64,000 nt of DNA from JAISGQ01 sp045604155 (GCA_045604155.1 JAZUNN010000030.1:1-64000), one strand, 5' to 3'. Numbered from the stretch's first letter, positions 24,301 through 33,930 are shown. Program-made: numbers and translations. The notes: a model not told the origin generated them from the sequence alone.

Positions 24301-27300
24301 GGAGTTGTCTCCTACACAATTCCTGCCTCAGTTTCTGCTGAGGACGGAACTGCACTGACAATTACAAGTGCTGCAAAGAATTCTCTTTATAATGCATCCG
24401 ACCTTACAACCCTTGTATTTGAAGCTCCCGAAAACATTCTGAGTCTGTCCAGCGGCTCACTCGGAAACTGCCCCACACTTACAAGTGTCAACGGCGAAAC
24501 TACCGTTGAAGGAGCATATGCTGTTTTCACAAATGCTGACGCAAATGTTGCTGATGCAGTATTTATCAACACAGGTCTTACCAATGAAACCGTTGTCTCT
24601 GACTCGGAACTTCGCATCTACGGCAATGACGATGACCTTATTCCCCTTATTCGAGTAATCTCTCAGAAAAATGACGGCAAAAACAACGCAGACTTTGCCG
24701 ACACATATACCTATTATACAGGTGAATTTGCAAAGGTCACAATCGGTCTGAGCAACGCTAACGCAGGCGATTATGCCGTAACCCGTGTATATTTTGCCTT
24801 TGACAATCCCGGCGGTGAGCTTTCCTGGTCTTTCGGTGAGCAGAAGGTACAGACCGACGGCGGTAATGTTTATACCCTTAAAATCTGCAAATCAGATGCA
24901 TCTGGTGTGTATTATATTGAAGCACCCCGTCTTTTGGAAGGCGATACCCTCAGTGCCCATATCAATGTCCTTTATCCATCTCCCAACACAGGTGGCGGCA
25001 AGGCCAGAATCTGGCCTGTTGTCCTCAATGCGGACGAGCTTGAAAAAATTGGCAACAGTGTTGTAACTCCCACCACCTGCAACGAAATAGAATGGGTCAC
25101 CAAACCTGATGATTTCACCCTGTCAAAGACGAACCTCTCAACCCCTTTCATTTCAGGTGTCGGCGAGAACAATGAACTTGTCGTATATAATGTCGGTTAT
25201 ACCGTCAGTATGAGCCGTACAGGAAACACCCTGCAGGGTATGGGCAAGGATCACATTAAATATATCCGATACACCGATACCTTCACCCTGCCTGATGGAC
25301 TTGAATGGGATGAACGTGTCCTTGATGCTGTACGTTCCGGCAAGTGGGGATATATTCCCAACGGTAACTATAATATTTATTTTTATGTCAAAATTGACGA
25401 TGTTGAATCGGCATTTATGAACCTCTATGATAATGATTATTACAAATCCATCTTAGACCCTGAGTTTTCGGTCACTGATGATGGAAAGCTTCAGTTTTCA
25501 TGGACATGGGCAAACCCTGATTATAACAAATCAGAAATAACCAATCATAGTTTTAATATATACCTTTGCCGAGGAACAGCAAAAAACAATAACGGCAATA
25601 TTTCATCTGGCAACACCACAATCCGTCCTTCATACATCAAAGCAATCGATGTATCCCCTGACGAAACACTGACACTCACAAATGATGTCAGTGCTGACCA
25701 GACCTTCTGTTACTCAGAAAATCAGTACGATGAGGCATCTGTTGAGTCAAGTGTAAAAGCCGGCAAAGCAAACTTCAAAATATACAAATCCCGCAGCTAT
25801 AGCTCCAGATGGGGTGAGAGTGCCACTTATACAATAAGTGTATATAATGATTCCTCCTTTGCCTTCCCCGATCTTCTCTATGTGGACGATCCCCTGCCTA
25901 CTGAACTCGTGCTTGAACCGAGCCATATTCAGTCAATCTTCAATTCATTCCTGAAAACAACCGATGCCCATAAGGAATGTAAAGTAATTATCTCCCATGC
26001 AACTCTCTGCAGGGATACCTCTGATGCCCATACTCCCGGCGCATCGGTATATGCCGCAGACGGCAGTGTTCACACACTCACCCAGGCAAACAGTGGTGTA
26101 AACACTCAGTATCACGGCTGCGAGGCTGATGATCCCGCAGAGTATGATACTGACGCAACCCTTATTCTTTCCTGCACCGCAGACGGAAAACAGACCCTTA
26201 CCTATGGCGATAAGGTTCTCGATGCAACCGATATTCTTGCAGCTCTTGAGGCTGTAGGCTATGTATGCGAGCAGGAATCAAGATACACCGTAGAATGGCA
26301 TTATATTGATGACTATGACATTCCTGCCGGTGAACATCACACATATACCATTCCCTGCCATATAAAGGACAGCTTCCAGCAGCTCAATGACGATGAGCCC
26401 AACTATAGGTCACCTTCTCCGAAAGAAGTAGCCTATAACTATGCCCATGCATATCATAAGGAGAGCTCAGGAGAAGTTGTTTTCAAGGACGCTTATATAG
26501 GCGGCTGGAGTACCTCTCGTGACTTCACTCTCTACAAGTCCGGTATTATCAACGGTGACAATAGCCTTGAAAACGTTGTCGATGGTGATTATATCGACTA
26601 TACTCTCGGTATAAACCACTTGAGCAACAAACAATATGAGATTCTCCCTCTTACAGACCATATGACCGGTGCACAGCTTCTGCTTGTACCTCTTGAGGGC
26701 AATGCTCATCTTGCAAGTGACTATGGTCTTTCCACACGTGAGGTTGACGGCGAAACCTATTATGTATTCGACAAGCCCGGTACCTACCGCAAGGTAACTG
26801 TCGGCGACATGATTGCTGACAGCGTAAAGGTTGAGCCCATCAGCGGAGGCGGCTTTGACACCCTTATCCACTGGTATCTTACCGATATCAAAGGATCCAA
26901 AACCAAAAATGTCGCTTTTAGGGCGGTTGTTGACACACAGGTAACCGGCGAAAACGATCTTTCTTACGTTATTGACAACGAAACCTGGCTCAATGACCAC
27001 CAGAGCCACCGTCTTTACGATACAGTCGGCGATGACGGTGCATTTGGCGGCACTGCAGCTGCATTCAACAAGTACATCGTAATCGAAAAGGGAGAAACAC
27101 CCGAAGATGATGTGCTTGCCACCTATGAGCCTTTCAGAGAAGGCGAGCCCACCCTTTATCGTCTGATGCTTAAATCCGTAGGTGATTCCGTTACCCTCAC
27201 AGGTGATGATATCTACGACAAGCTTCCTGTTACCTACCACGAAGCCTTCAAATGGTCAAAGGACAACGTGAAGCTTAAGTATGTTCCCGCAGAAGGCAGT

Positions 27301-30300
27301 TCCTTCAGTTTCACAGGTGTTGATAATGCCGAAGACACATGGTATATCGACACTACAGCTCCTGCATGGACAGGCACCACAGAGGAAACTGATCAGCTCT
27401 GGATTCGCTGGGACAGCGATATGACTCTGACTATCAACGGTACATTGTATATCTATGTCACCCTTGATCTCCCCGATGGCGAAACATGGCTCGACTATGC
27501 AAATGTCTACCGTGAGACCCGTCTTGAAAACAGCTTCTATGTAAGAGAAGAAAAGATGATGGTCTACCATGATTTTGTTTCTGTGACCGAAGCACTTCTC
27601 CAGAAGGGTGTTATTGAAACCGGATTGGGACTCAGTAACTACGGACAGAATGGTTCCCCGGCAAGAACAACCGACGATGCACGTCACCACTTCATTAATA
27701 GGTCTTATCGATATCAGTATATCAGTTACTACATCGTTCTTTACAACAGCGGTGATACCAGACTCTACCTCAATACCATCACCGATATTCTGCCAAAGGG
27801 CGTGTATCTTTACTCCACAAGCTGGATTCGACCCTGGGCCAATGGCACGGTCAATACCACCGACAAAAATGGCGATAAGGTTACCCCTGTATGGAAAACG
27901 CCTGAGTTGTCCTCAAAATATGACAATAAGGCAGGAATCATTACCATTGATGTCGCAGGCGGACTCAGCTACGATAACTACTTCGACAAGTATTATCTAA
28001 AACCCAACGAAGGCATAAAGATATGTATCCCCTGTGAGATTAGTTTCAAAAATGAAACCGAGGATTATATTCTTAACACAGTTGCAATGCCCTACTTTGA
28101 CTATCTCAGCGCAGGTGTAACTGTCAGCGATGACACCATGAAGCTCAATAGCAAGCTTCCTGCAAATGTTGCTCTCAACGATGGTGACTGCGAGGTATGG
28201 GACACTGCTGCCGCAAACCTTGCAGGCTTTACCGGAGGCAACAGCGAAACCCAGTGGCTTGTATCTGATGTAACCCTTACTCGAGGCGAAATTGTTCCCG
28301 GTATAACCAAATGGGTTGAAAGCCTGACAACTGTCAATGGCTCAACTGTTATGAATACCGAAACTGCAGGTCAGGATGATACCGTCAATTGGCGTGTCAA
28401 GCTTACAAATGAAGGTGCAGATGACATCGGTGACTGGACCTTCACCGATGTCATGGATGCAGATTACGGCTTCACCGACGCTGTAAAATTAACATTCCAA
28501 TACAATGGCAACGACGGAATATATAACAGTACATCAAGCTACAGCACCTCATGCGATTTATTTACTATCACCCGTGACCCTGCTGATCTTGATGATGTAA
28601 AGCTCACTTATCCCGTCAACAGCAACAAAGCCACCACAACTGTTTCTCTTGTACGCAGCGGCGAGGCAGTCAAATTTAACCATTATCCTATCGGCGAAAT
28701 AACTGTACGTATATACGTAAACGACGATGGTAAGGAAGTTCTGGAATTCACCATACCAAGTCAGCAGTACGTCATCCCCGCCGGCGGATATGTATATGTT
28801 GACCTTTCCACCAAGAACTACGGCACATGGGCAAACAAGGTATATTACAACAATGCATATCTGACTCCCAACAAGCAGACCTATGACGAAACAAAGGTCA
28901 GCCAGGGCAATCACCTGCTCTTCGGCAATGCCTTTGATCCGACCGTTCGTAACTCGAACCAGATAACAGCAGCATACGGCTATGTTACCAGCTCTGAGAA
29001 GCGCATCCGTGAAATCGGAAACGAAACCAACTGCGCATCCTCAAGAGACGAAAAGAACTGGATTTTCCTTGACAAGCACAAGGATACCTTCCGTTACACC
29101 AACATCGTCAACAATATTACAGGCAAGCCCATGAGCAAGTTCATCATGATTGATAACCTGCCTGAAGTCGGCGACCACGCAACCTTTGCGGTAACAGAAG
29201 ACCGTTACAGTGCCTTCAAGGTTGAACTTCTCACGGATCCCAAGTTTGAAGTAGCCATGGTAATGCCTGACGGCACAAGAAATGTTCTTGATGCAAGTCA
29301 GTATGAGCTTATGTTCTCAGACAGAACAGAGTTCAAGGAAAAGGATTGGGATGACTCCAGCGATGAAGGCTGGTATTCAAAGAACAGAACCTCAACCCGT
29401 TCCTTCCGTATCTCCATCTATGACGACACAGGTCTTGTAATTCCCGACGGTGCATCAATTCAGGTTGAGTACAACGGCAAGATCGTCATGGCAGATGATT
29501 ACAAAAATGACGAGGTAACCGAAAATCCTTTGGAAGGCACCATTGCATGGAACAGCTTCGGCTATCATTACAGAGTCCTCGGCGAAACAATTTCTCTTGA
29601 GGCAGCACCTTACAAGGTCGGTATCTGTATTGAGTACAAGCCTGTTCTCGACAAATCTCTTGTATATCCCGACGGCTCAGAATACACCGCAGAGCAGGAT
29701 GAAACCTTCAGATTCCTCCTCTATTCCGGAGCACAGATAAACTCTCTCAGCGGCAAGACCGAGGCTCAGATGGCTTCCATCATAGCAGGCCACAGCCGCA
29801 AGGCAACAATTCTTGAGATAACCGTCAAGGAAGGCAAGAGCAAGAGCGAAACCCTTACACTCAAGGATCTGAAGCAGATGACTTACGACACTGCAGCAGG
29901 CGAATGGGTTGAAGGTGAAGCCTGGAGATTTGTTGACAATGAAAAATACAACGTAATTGAACTTCCCGATGCAGAGGGAATGTTCAAAACAAAGAACATC
30001 AACACTTCAACCTCAGGCATATATTCCTTCAACTTCAACGGTATGAAAGTCATGAAAATCAGTGCAGTCAATGAGCGCAAGACCTGGACGGTACGCATCA
30101 ACAAGACCGATGCCGCTCAGGGTAAAGCACTTGCAGGCGCAGTATTCGGAATTTACAGCCCCACAGAGCGAGAGGCAATTTCTGATGAGGACTATAACGC
30201 ACTCAATCTCAGCAATGCACCTGCAAAGACCATGAAGCACAACGGCACAACATGGTATCTGTCAAAGACCGTTGAAACCACTTCCGGCGGTGCAGCAATC

Positions 30301-30573
30301 TTCAGCGGACTTATTGAAGACAACTACATTGTCAAGGAGCTGAAGGCACCGGGCGGTTACAAGCTCAGGAAGGATGTTTATGAGTTTGCTCTTTCCGATG
30401 CAGGAACAACCCTTTCCATCGAAAAGACAGTTGAAAACGAAGCCGACTATGAACTTCCCAGGACAGGTACAAAGGATGTAACTGCAATGATGACATGGGG
30501 TAATATCCTTATGCTCGCTGCATTTGCAATCCTTGCACTCAAAAAGAACTTTCTGAAAAGCGAAGCTGAATAA
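21319..30573 (+). CDS. Giant LRR (BspA-like)/SpaA cell-wall-anchored surface protein, 3084 aa
   Basis: Signal segment at 23-48 (IALSCVGIAFLLAVSIFIRP, cut after AFSA). Residues ~52-185 hold six His/Cys repeats of the form CxxxxHTHxxxCY (HTHTEECY, HAHNETCV, HTHNDYCY, HTHSDSCY, HNHSESCV, HTHGDSCY). Residues ~375-880 are BspA-type leucine-rich repeats with a 23-residue unit (IPDSVTSIGxxAFxxCTSLE). Residues ~890-2900 are a long series of beta-sandwich regions resembling isopeptide-stabilised pilin/adhesin domains. A SpaA/Cna-B-like domain starts at ~2920 (INKTDAAQGKALAGAVFGIY). The anchor is LPRTG at ~3046, a hydrophobic helix and a short basic tail, a sortase substrate. No sortase gene lies in the window. 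Likely a host- or particle-binding fibrillar adhesin. Confidence 0.92.
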   Translation: MTNKFSELMSKMKLEQRLKSRNIRIALSCVGIAFLLAVSIFIRPAFSAERVLDCIQTEHTHTEECYILEDIPVSLRLSCNVRGHAHNETCVDEDGVVICGKADGVIHTHNDYCYAENELVCTLSEKTGEAHTHSDSCYTDGVLSCGKSEISAHNHSESCVDAEAPAQKSVLSCTIAEHTHGDSCYVLKSESSSEKESIISSVKPAVSGSDVSSTDTGEMGMLFSTLLLSDESAAASEDDFTIYLDAEKEYTCEVGETVKYTFYAKDSHGYMFRINIDGGKSNVRFIRPTQTSNFTMSATGTYSNSSNHINVAADSECSYEITNNGSETAVGKIFVEYADSYHRFTDGICVCGLKEEDLSGSCGANATWKFEDGVLTIKGTGAIDGASESAVPWFGFRDYITDVVIEDGITSIGYNAFMRCTSLKSVDIPDSVTSIGSYAFYTCSSLESVDLPEGIPSINTYAFCSCSSLKSIDIPDSVTSIGSKAFYGCASLESIDFSSGITTVGSEAFRGCSSLNELNISDIGAWSQINFPDSYAQPLYYASDLYLNGELVTVLDIPDSVTSIGNYAFSSCTTPDSVTIPDSVTSIGTNAFLGCSGLNDVHITDLEAWCNISFSTYSSNPFYNAENLYLNGELVTDLVIPEGVTKINSYAFYGCECIESVVIPDSVTSIGQYAFYYCTALDSVVIPDSVTSIGNNAFINCTSLESVDIPDSVTSIGNAAFRSCTSLDSVVIPDSVTSINSQVFYGCTSLESVVIPDSVTSIGSSAFQNCTALDSVVIPDSVTKIESSTFLGCISLESVVLPDSIASINSQVFYGCTSLESVVIPDNVTSINSQAFYGCTSLESVVIPDSVTSIGSSAFNSCPSLKELYLPESLTSIGDNAYTASIGSSIHINSSNLTTIGTSAILKPAELEKVSIGEKVNTISTQLADNLLSKLGADTKFEFAPDNYFTVEKDFTISSLNRTFPAGDYYVDSQGVIYLLDKETGTAQLFHIPDGVVSYTIPASVSAEDGTALTITSAAKNSLYNASDLTTLVFEAPENILSLSSGSLGNCPTLTSVNGETTVEGAYAVFTNADANVADAVFINTGLTNETVVSDSELRIYGNDDDLIPLIRVISQKNDGKNNADFADTYTYYTGEFAKVTIGLSNANAGDYAVTRVYFAFDNPGGELSWSFGEQKVQTDGGNVYTLKICKSDASGVYYIEAPRLLEGDTLSAHINVLYPSPNTGGGKARIWPVVLNADELEKIGNSVVTPTTCNEIEWVTKPDDFTLSKTNLSTPFISGVGENNELVVYNVGYTVSMSRTGNTLQGMGKDHIKYIRYTDTFTLPDGLEWDERVLDAVRSGKWGYIPNGNYNIYFYVKIDDVESAFMNLYDNDYYKSILDPEFSVTDDGKLQFSWTWANPDYNKSEITNHSFNIYLCRGTAKNNNGNISSGNTTIRPSYIKAIDVSPDETLTLTNDVSADQTFCYSENQYDEASVESSVKAGKANFKIYKSRSYSSRWGESATYTISVYNDSSFAFPDLLYVDDPLPTELVLEPSHIQSIFNSFLKTTDAHKECKVIISHATLCRDTSDAHTPGASVYAADGSVHTLTQANSGVNTQYHGCEADDPAEYDTDATLILSCTADGKQTLTYGDKVLDATDILAALEAVGYVCEQESRYTVEWHYIDDYDIPAGEHHTYTIPCHIKDSFQQLNDDEPNYRSPSPKEVAYNYAHAYHKESSGEVVFKDAYIGGWSTSRDFTLYKSGIINGDNSLENVVDGDYIDYTLGINHLSNKQYEILPLTDHMTGAQLLLVPLEGNAHLASDYGLSTREVDGETYYVFDKPGTYRKVTVGDMIADSVKVEPISGGGFDTLIHWYLTDIKGSKTKNVAFRAVVDTQVTGENDLSYVIDNETWLNDHQSHRLYDTVGDDGAFGGTAAAFNKYIVIEKGETPEDDVLATYEPFREGEPTLYRLMLKSVGDSVTLTGDDIYDKLPVTYHEAFKWSKDNVKLKYVPAEGSSFSFTGVDNAEDTWYIDTTAPAWTGTTEETDQLWIRWDSDMTLTINGTLYIYVTLDLPDGETWLDYANVYRETRLENSFYVREEKMMVYHDFVSVTEALLQKGVIETGLGLSNYGQNGSPARTTDDARHHFINRSYRYQYISYYIVLYNSGDTRLYLNTITDILPKGVYLYSTSWIRPWANGTVNTTDKNGDKVTPVWKTPELSSKYDNKAGIITIDVAGGLSYDNYFDKYYLKPNEGIKICIPCEISFKNETEDYILNTVAMPYFDYLSAGVTVSDDTMKLNSKLPANVALNDGDCEVWDTAAANLAGFTGGNSETQWLVSDVTLTRGEIVPGITKWVESLTTVNGSTVMNTETAGQDDTVNWRVKLTNEGADDIGDWTFTDVMDADYGFTDAVKLTFQYNGNDGIYNSTSSYSTSCDLFTITRDPADLDDVKLTYPVNSNKATTTVSLVRSGEAVKFNHYPIGEITVRIYVNDDGKEVLEFTIPSQQYVIPAGGYVYVDLSTKNYGTWANKVYYNNAYLTPNKQTYDETKVSQGNHLLFGNAFDPTVRNSNQITAAYGYVTSSEKRIREIGNETNCASSRDEKNWIFLDKHKDTFRYTNIVNNITGKPMSKFIMIDNLPEVGDHATFAVTEDRYSAFKVELLTDPKFEVAMVMPDGTRNVLDASQYELMFSDRTEFKEKDWDDSSDEGWYSKNRTSTRSFRISIYDDTGLVIPDGASIQVEYNGKIVMADDYKNDEVTENPLEGTIAWNSFGYHYRVLGETISLEAAPYKVGICIEYKPVLDKSLVYPDGSEYTAEQDETFRFLLYSGAQINSLSGKTEAQMASIIAGHSRKATILEITVKEGKSKSETLTLKDLKQMTYDTAAGEWVEGEAWRFVDNEKYNVIELPDAEGMFKTKNINTSTSGIYSFNFNGMKVMKISAVNERKTWTVRINKTDAAQGKALAGAVFGIYSPTEREAISDEDYNALNLSNAPAKTMKHNGTTWYLSKTVETTSGGAAIFSGLIEDNYIVKELKAPGGYKLRKDVYEFALSDAGTTLSIEKTVENEADYELPRTGTKDVTAMMTWGNILMLAAFAILALKKNFLKSEAE
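22560..23930 (+). repeat. 69-bp tandem LRR-coding repeats
   Basis: The block encodes ~20 consecutive 23-residue LRR units with very similar DNA (for example CCCGACAGTGTCAC and GGCTGCACATCCCTTGAGTC recur many times). Units at 23530-23880 are nearly identical, which points to recent unequal exchange. Confidence 0.85.
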
Positions 30574-30612
30574 AGCTCTGCTTCTGATCTGAAAAGTTCC
30601 TGAACACAACAG

Positions 30613-30650
30613 AAAATGACCACCCTTATGGGGTGGTCATTTTTATTTTT
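30613..30650 (+). terminator. Terminator of the giant surface protein
   Basis: AAAATGACCACCC (30613-30625) pairs with GGGTGGTCATTTT (30631-30643), followed by a T-rich run. Confidence 0.85.
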
Positions 30651-30796
30651 TAATCCGGTAGATAAAAATAAACTGCTCCGGAACATGGTTTAAAATGAGA
30701 TCAGAAAAAGAAATCTGACTTTTTCAAATGAAAGGAGTGATATATTACAGCAATCCGTTTTCACACCGTTCAATTTTCAGAAAAGGAGCAGAAAAT

Positions 30797-32740
30797 ATGA
30801 AAATCACGAAAAAACTGATCACAGCATTCGCATTGGTCATCATGCTGTTCTGTGCAGCAATTCCATCTCTCCCCGCTTCCGCTGCAGCTGTCAGCGAAGA
30901 GACCGAAACCGTTTCCATGGTTCAGATAACGGGAAATCCCGTAAATATCCGTAAGGGCGCAGGCACCTCCTACGGCAAGATCGCTTCCGTCAAAAAGGGC
31001 ACACAGTTCAGATACCTTACAGCCAAAACCGTTTCAGGCGTCAAGTGGTATCAGATTCAGTATAATTCCACCACAAAAGGCTGGGTTATGGGTAAGTATG
31101 CAAAAATCGTCAATGTATCCTCTTCTTCAACCACCACTTCCCAGACAGCAAAAAAGGTTGTTCAGATAACCGCCAGCCCGGTAAATATCCGCAAAGGTGC
31201 AGGCACCTCCTACGGTAAGGTTGCCTCTGTCAAAAAGGGTGCTCAGTTTTCTTATCTCGCAACCAAAACCGTTTCCGGTGTCAAGTGGTACCAGATTCAG
31301 TATAATTCCACCACAAAAGCCTGGGTTATGGGCAAGTATGCAAAAATCGTCACCACGGGAGATACGACAACTACAACCACCACAACCACCACGACAGAAA
31401 AAAAGATGGTTCAGATAACGGGCAGCGGAGTAAATATCCGTAAGGGTGCAGGCACCTCCTATGGAAGAGTTGCCACTGTCAAAAAGGGTACACAGTTTTC
31501 TTATCTCGCAACCAAGACCGTTTCAGGCGTCAAGTGGTATCAGATTCAGTATAATTCCACCACAAAGGCCTGGGTTACAGGCAAATATTCCAAAATCGTC
31601 ACCGTCTCTGCAGCATCTTCCACTGACAGTGTAAACGTCATCGGTGCACTTGCCGAGGCAAGAGTGCAGTTTCCCGATGGTAAATACTGGAACAGCGTAG
31701 GTCTTTCCTCCAAAAACACCAACGGTGTTACCTCTCAGCCCTGCCCCGGCGGTCACAACAGCGCAACCTGCAACGGTCAGTGCGCAGGTTATACAAACAA
31801 GATAGGCGAAAAAATCTACAAGACCGCTGCAAGCAAATGGACTGTAACTGCAAAGAACACCACATGGGCAAAGGCTAAGGACAGCATACGCATAGGCGAT
31901 GTTATCCGTTACAACAACAAGCACAGCGTCATGGTAACCGCCATTGACGGGGACGATATATATGTAACCGACTGCAACTGGAATTACCATTGCAGAATCA
32001 GCTGGGACAGACTTTTCAACACCGGAAAGTACATAACCACCATAAATTATATCTATCGCCATGCAGACAACGACTTTAAAACCTCCGACAGTACCCGTTA
32101 CCTTGAGGGCAATTTCTCCGATGCAGCGGGCAAAGTCATGATAGTCAATCCTGACACAAGGTACAGCATCAGTGCAGATGCCGAAAAGTACGACTACGAC
32201 ATTGATTATTACCACTACAACACCTATAAAAACACCGTAAATGCCTACGCATCCCCCGACGAAAACAGCAAGGTGGTCGCAAAGCCTCTTGACGGCGAGA
32301 TTTATTACTGCTACGGCGAAAAAATGGAGCAGAAGCAGCTTTACTACCTTGTCAGATTCAACTCCACCTATGGATGGGTAAGTGCAGGCGATGCAATATT
32401 TACTAAAATCGGCGACGACTTTGTCTATGGCGACGAAAGAGATGAGACATCCTCCTCTGCACCCTGGGCAACAGAGGAAACAATGAATATAATATACGGC
32501 AATCTCATAACTTACGCAAACGAAAGCCGTCTTGAAGTTCATACTGAAACAGTTTCCTTTGAACGCACCGTAACAAAGCAGTTCAAGGCAAACAGCTATG
32601 CATCCGAGGCAGAATTTACTGAAAGCCTTATGAGTACATTTGATTCCTTTGCTGACCCATCGAGCGGATTTGGCAAAGTCTGCTTCTATATGGAAAATAC
32701 CGGAAACAAGAATTTTGAGATAAATCTTTTCTTTGGATAA
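30797..32740 (+). CDS. Secreted protein: three SH3b domains plus papain-like (CHAP/NlpC-like) domain
   Basis: 647 residues from ATG 30797 (AAAAGGAGCAG upstream; an upstream ATG at 30728 has no RBS). Signal peptide in the first ~30 residues (KKLITAFALVIMLFCAAIPS, cut near ASAAA). Three almost identical bacterial SH3 repeats (VNIRKGAGTSYGK, VKWYQIQYNSTTK) at roughly 40-105, 120-185 and 205-265, separated by Ser/Thr linkers including a run of ten threonines. Then a domain with NGQCAGYTNKIG, KHSVMVTAI and VTDCNW, which fits a Cys-His-Asn peptidase/amidase of the CHAP or NlpC type. A fourth weaker SH3-like region follows (YASPDENSKVV). Probably binds and possibly trims peptidoglycan at the surface. 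Same direction as the adhesin, but own terminator between. Confidence 0.8.
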   Translation: MKITKKLITAFALVIMLFCAAIPSLPASAAAVSEETETVSMVQITGNPVNIRKGAGTSYGKIASVKKGTQFRYLTAKTVSGVKWYQIQYNSTTKGWVMGKYAKIVNVSSSSTTTSQTAKKVVQITASPVNIRKGAGTSYGKVASVKKGAQFSYLATKTVSGVKWYQIQYNSTTKAWVMGKYAKIVTTGDTTTTTTTTTTTEKKMVQITGSGVNIRKGAGTSYGRVATVKKGTQFSYLATKTVSGVKWYQIQYNSTTKAWVTGKYSKIVTVSAASSTDSVNVIGALAEARVQFPDGKYWNSVGLSSKNTNGVTSQPCPGGHNSATCNGQCAGYTNKIGEKIYKTAASKWTVTAKNTTWAKAKDSIRIGDVIRYNNKHSVMVTAIDGDDIYVTDCNWNYHCRISWDRLFNTGKYITTINYIYRHADNDFKTSDSTRYLEGNFSDAAGKVMIVNPDTRYSISADAEKYDYDIDYYHYNTYKNTVNAYASPDENSKVVAKPLDGEIYYCYGEKMEQKQLYYLVRFNSTYGWVSAGDAIFTKIGDDFVYGDERDETSSSAPWATEETMNIIYGNLITYANESRLEVHTETVSFERTVTKQFKANSYASEAEFTESLMSTFDSFADPSSGFGKVCFYMENTGNKNFEINLFFG

Positions 32741-32868
32741 TTCCTTTTTTCTTTCTCCCTTTTTACAAAGCCCGGCACAAGGCATTGTCCTGTGCCGGGC
32801 TTTGTGCATCATCTGTCAGTTTCCGCATGAGAAAACACATTCTTTTTCGTAAAATTTCTGTTACTTAC

Positions 32869-32897
32869 TTGCGCTGACGTAATTCTGATAATATAAT
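32869..32897 (+). promoter_or_regulatory. Promoter of XRE regulator operon
   Basis: TTGCGC (32869-32874), 17 bp, TATAAT (32892-32897). The RBS GGAGGTGG and ATG at 32920 follow closely, giving a very short leader. Confidence 0.55.
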
Positions 32898-32919
32898 AAT
32901 ATAAATGGAGGTGGTGGCA

Positions 32920-33258
32920 ATGGAAATAAACGACCTCATCCGCACAAGGCGGCTTGAGCTTGGTCTTACCTTAAAACAGGTTGCAGATGCAGCAGGGGTA
33001 AGCGAGGCAACGGTCTGCCGATGGGAAAGCGGCTCTATCGGCAATATGCGCCGTGACAGAATCGTAGCACTTTCCAATGTCCTTCGCCTTTCGCCTGCAT
33101 CTCTTGCAGGCGGCGAGCCTCAGGAAAGTATACAGACCGTGTTTTCACGCTATGGACTTGATGAGCAGGAATGTAAGCTTATCGAGCGCATAATCCGCCT
33201 TGACCCCTATAAACGGGCCATTGCCCTGAAAATGCTTGCTGCTCTTTCCGATGAATAA
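32920..33258 (+). CDS. XRE-family helix-turn-helix regulator
   Basis: 112 residues from ATG 32920, chosen because GGAGGTGG lies just upstream; an ATG at 32905 would put that RBS inside the gene. The N-terminal 60 residues are a Cro/C1 HTH (LIRTRRLELGLTLKQVADAA, GVSEATVCRWESG). The C-terminal part (YGLDEQECKLIERIIRLDPY) is a helical segment seen in similar clostridial regulators. It precedes the cytidylate kinase-like gene by 30 bp and is probably co-transcribed. Target unknown. Confidence 0.85.
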   Translation: MEINDLIRTRRLELGLTLKQVADAAGVSEATVCRWESGSIGNMRRDRIVALSNVLRLSPASLAGGEPQESIQTVFSRYGLDEQECKLIERIIRLDPYKRAIALKMLAALSDE

Positions 33259-33288
33259 ACTCACCACTGACACAAAGGAGTCGATAAT

Positions 33289-33897
33289 ATGAAGAAAAGA
33301 ATAATCACCGTCAGCAGACAGTTTGGCAGCGGCGGTCGTACCATAGCCCGCAAAATCGCAGCCGAGCTGGGTATTCCCTGCTACGACAAGGAGCTTGTAA
33401 AGAAGATTGCTGCCGAAACAGGTTTTTCTGAGGAATATATCAACGAAGCAGGAGAATATGCCTTTTCCAGAAGAAGTTTCCTTTTCTCTCTTGCCGTTAC
33501 AAATTCCTATTCCCACAACCCCGGGGAGCTTTCGATTCCCGACAAGATTTATATCATGCAGAATAATATAATAAACGAGCTTGCCGAAAAAGAGGAATGT
33601 GTCATTCTCGGACGTTGTGCCGACTACATTCTCAGAGAGCGTGAGGATTGCCTCCACACCTTCTTCTATGCGGATATGGACTTCCGCAAAAAACACATCG
33701 TTGAAAACTACGGTGAAACTGAGGTGCCTGCAGAAAAGCGCCTTAGGGAAAAAGACGACAAGAGAAAGGTATACTACCGCCACTACACAGGCCGTGAGTG
33801 GGGCGATGCTCAGAATTATCATGTCACCATGAATTCGGGTGTTGTCGGACTTGACGCCTGCGCCGAAGCAATCGTTTCCATCGTTAAAAAAGGATAA
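33289..33897 (+). CDS. Cytidylate kinase-like family protein
   Basis: 202 residues. Opening IITVSRQFGSGGRTIARKIA is the P-loop of the cytidylate kinase-like family (Cytidylate_kin2), followed by YDKELV, ETGF, and a lid with arginines (EKDDKRKVYYRHYTG). These proteins are common in Firmicutes in addition to true Cmk; substrate not established. AAAGGAG precedes the start. Confidence 0.85.
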   Translation: MKKRIITVSRQFGSGGRTIARKIAAELGIPCYDKELVKKIAAETGFSEEYINEAGEYAFSRRSFLFSLAVTNSYSHNPGELSIPDKIYIMQNNIINELAEKEECVILGRCADYILREREDCLHTFFYADMDFRKKHIVENYGETEVPAEKRLREKDDKRKVYYRHYTGREWGDAQNYHVTMNSGVVGLDACAEAIVSIVKKG

Positions 33898-33899
33898 AT

Positions 33900-33930
33900 A
33901 AAAAAGGAGCTTTTAAAGCTCCTTTTTTAT
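33900..33930. terminator. Bidirectional terminator
   Basis: AAAAAGGAGCTTT pairs with AAAGCTCCTTTTTT around 33901-33928, between the convergent kinase-like gene and lipoprotein gene. Confidence 0.8.

Noticed and set aside
26467..27690. Long open frames on the minus strand (257 and 144 codons)
   Set aside because: They lie wholly inside the giant surface gene, have no RBS and give Cys/Val-rich implausible proteins; they are antisense shadows.
31523..32812. 429-codon minus-strand open frame
   Set aside because: It is opposite the SH3b/peptidase gene whose frame has a signal peptide and clear domains; codon bias of the sense strand explains it.
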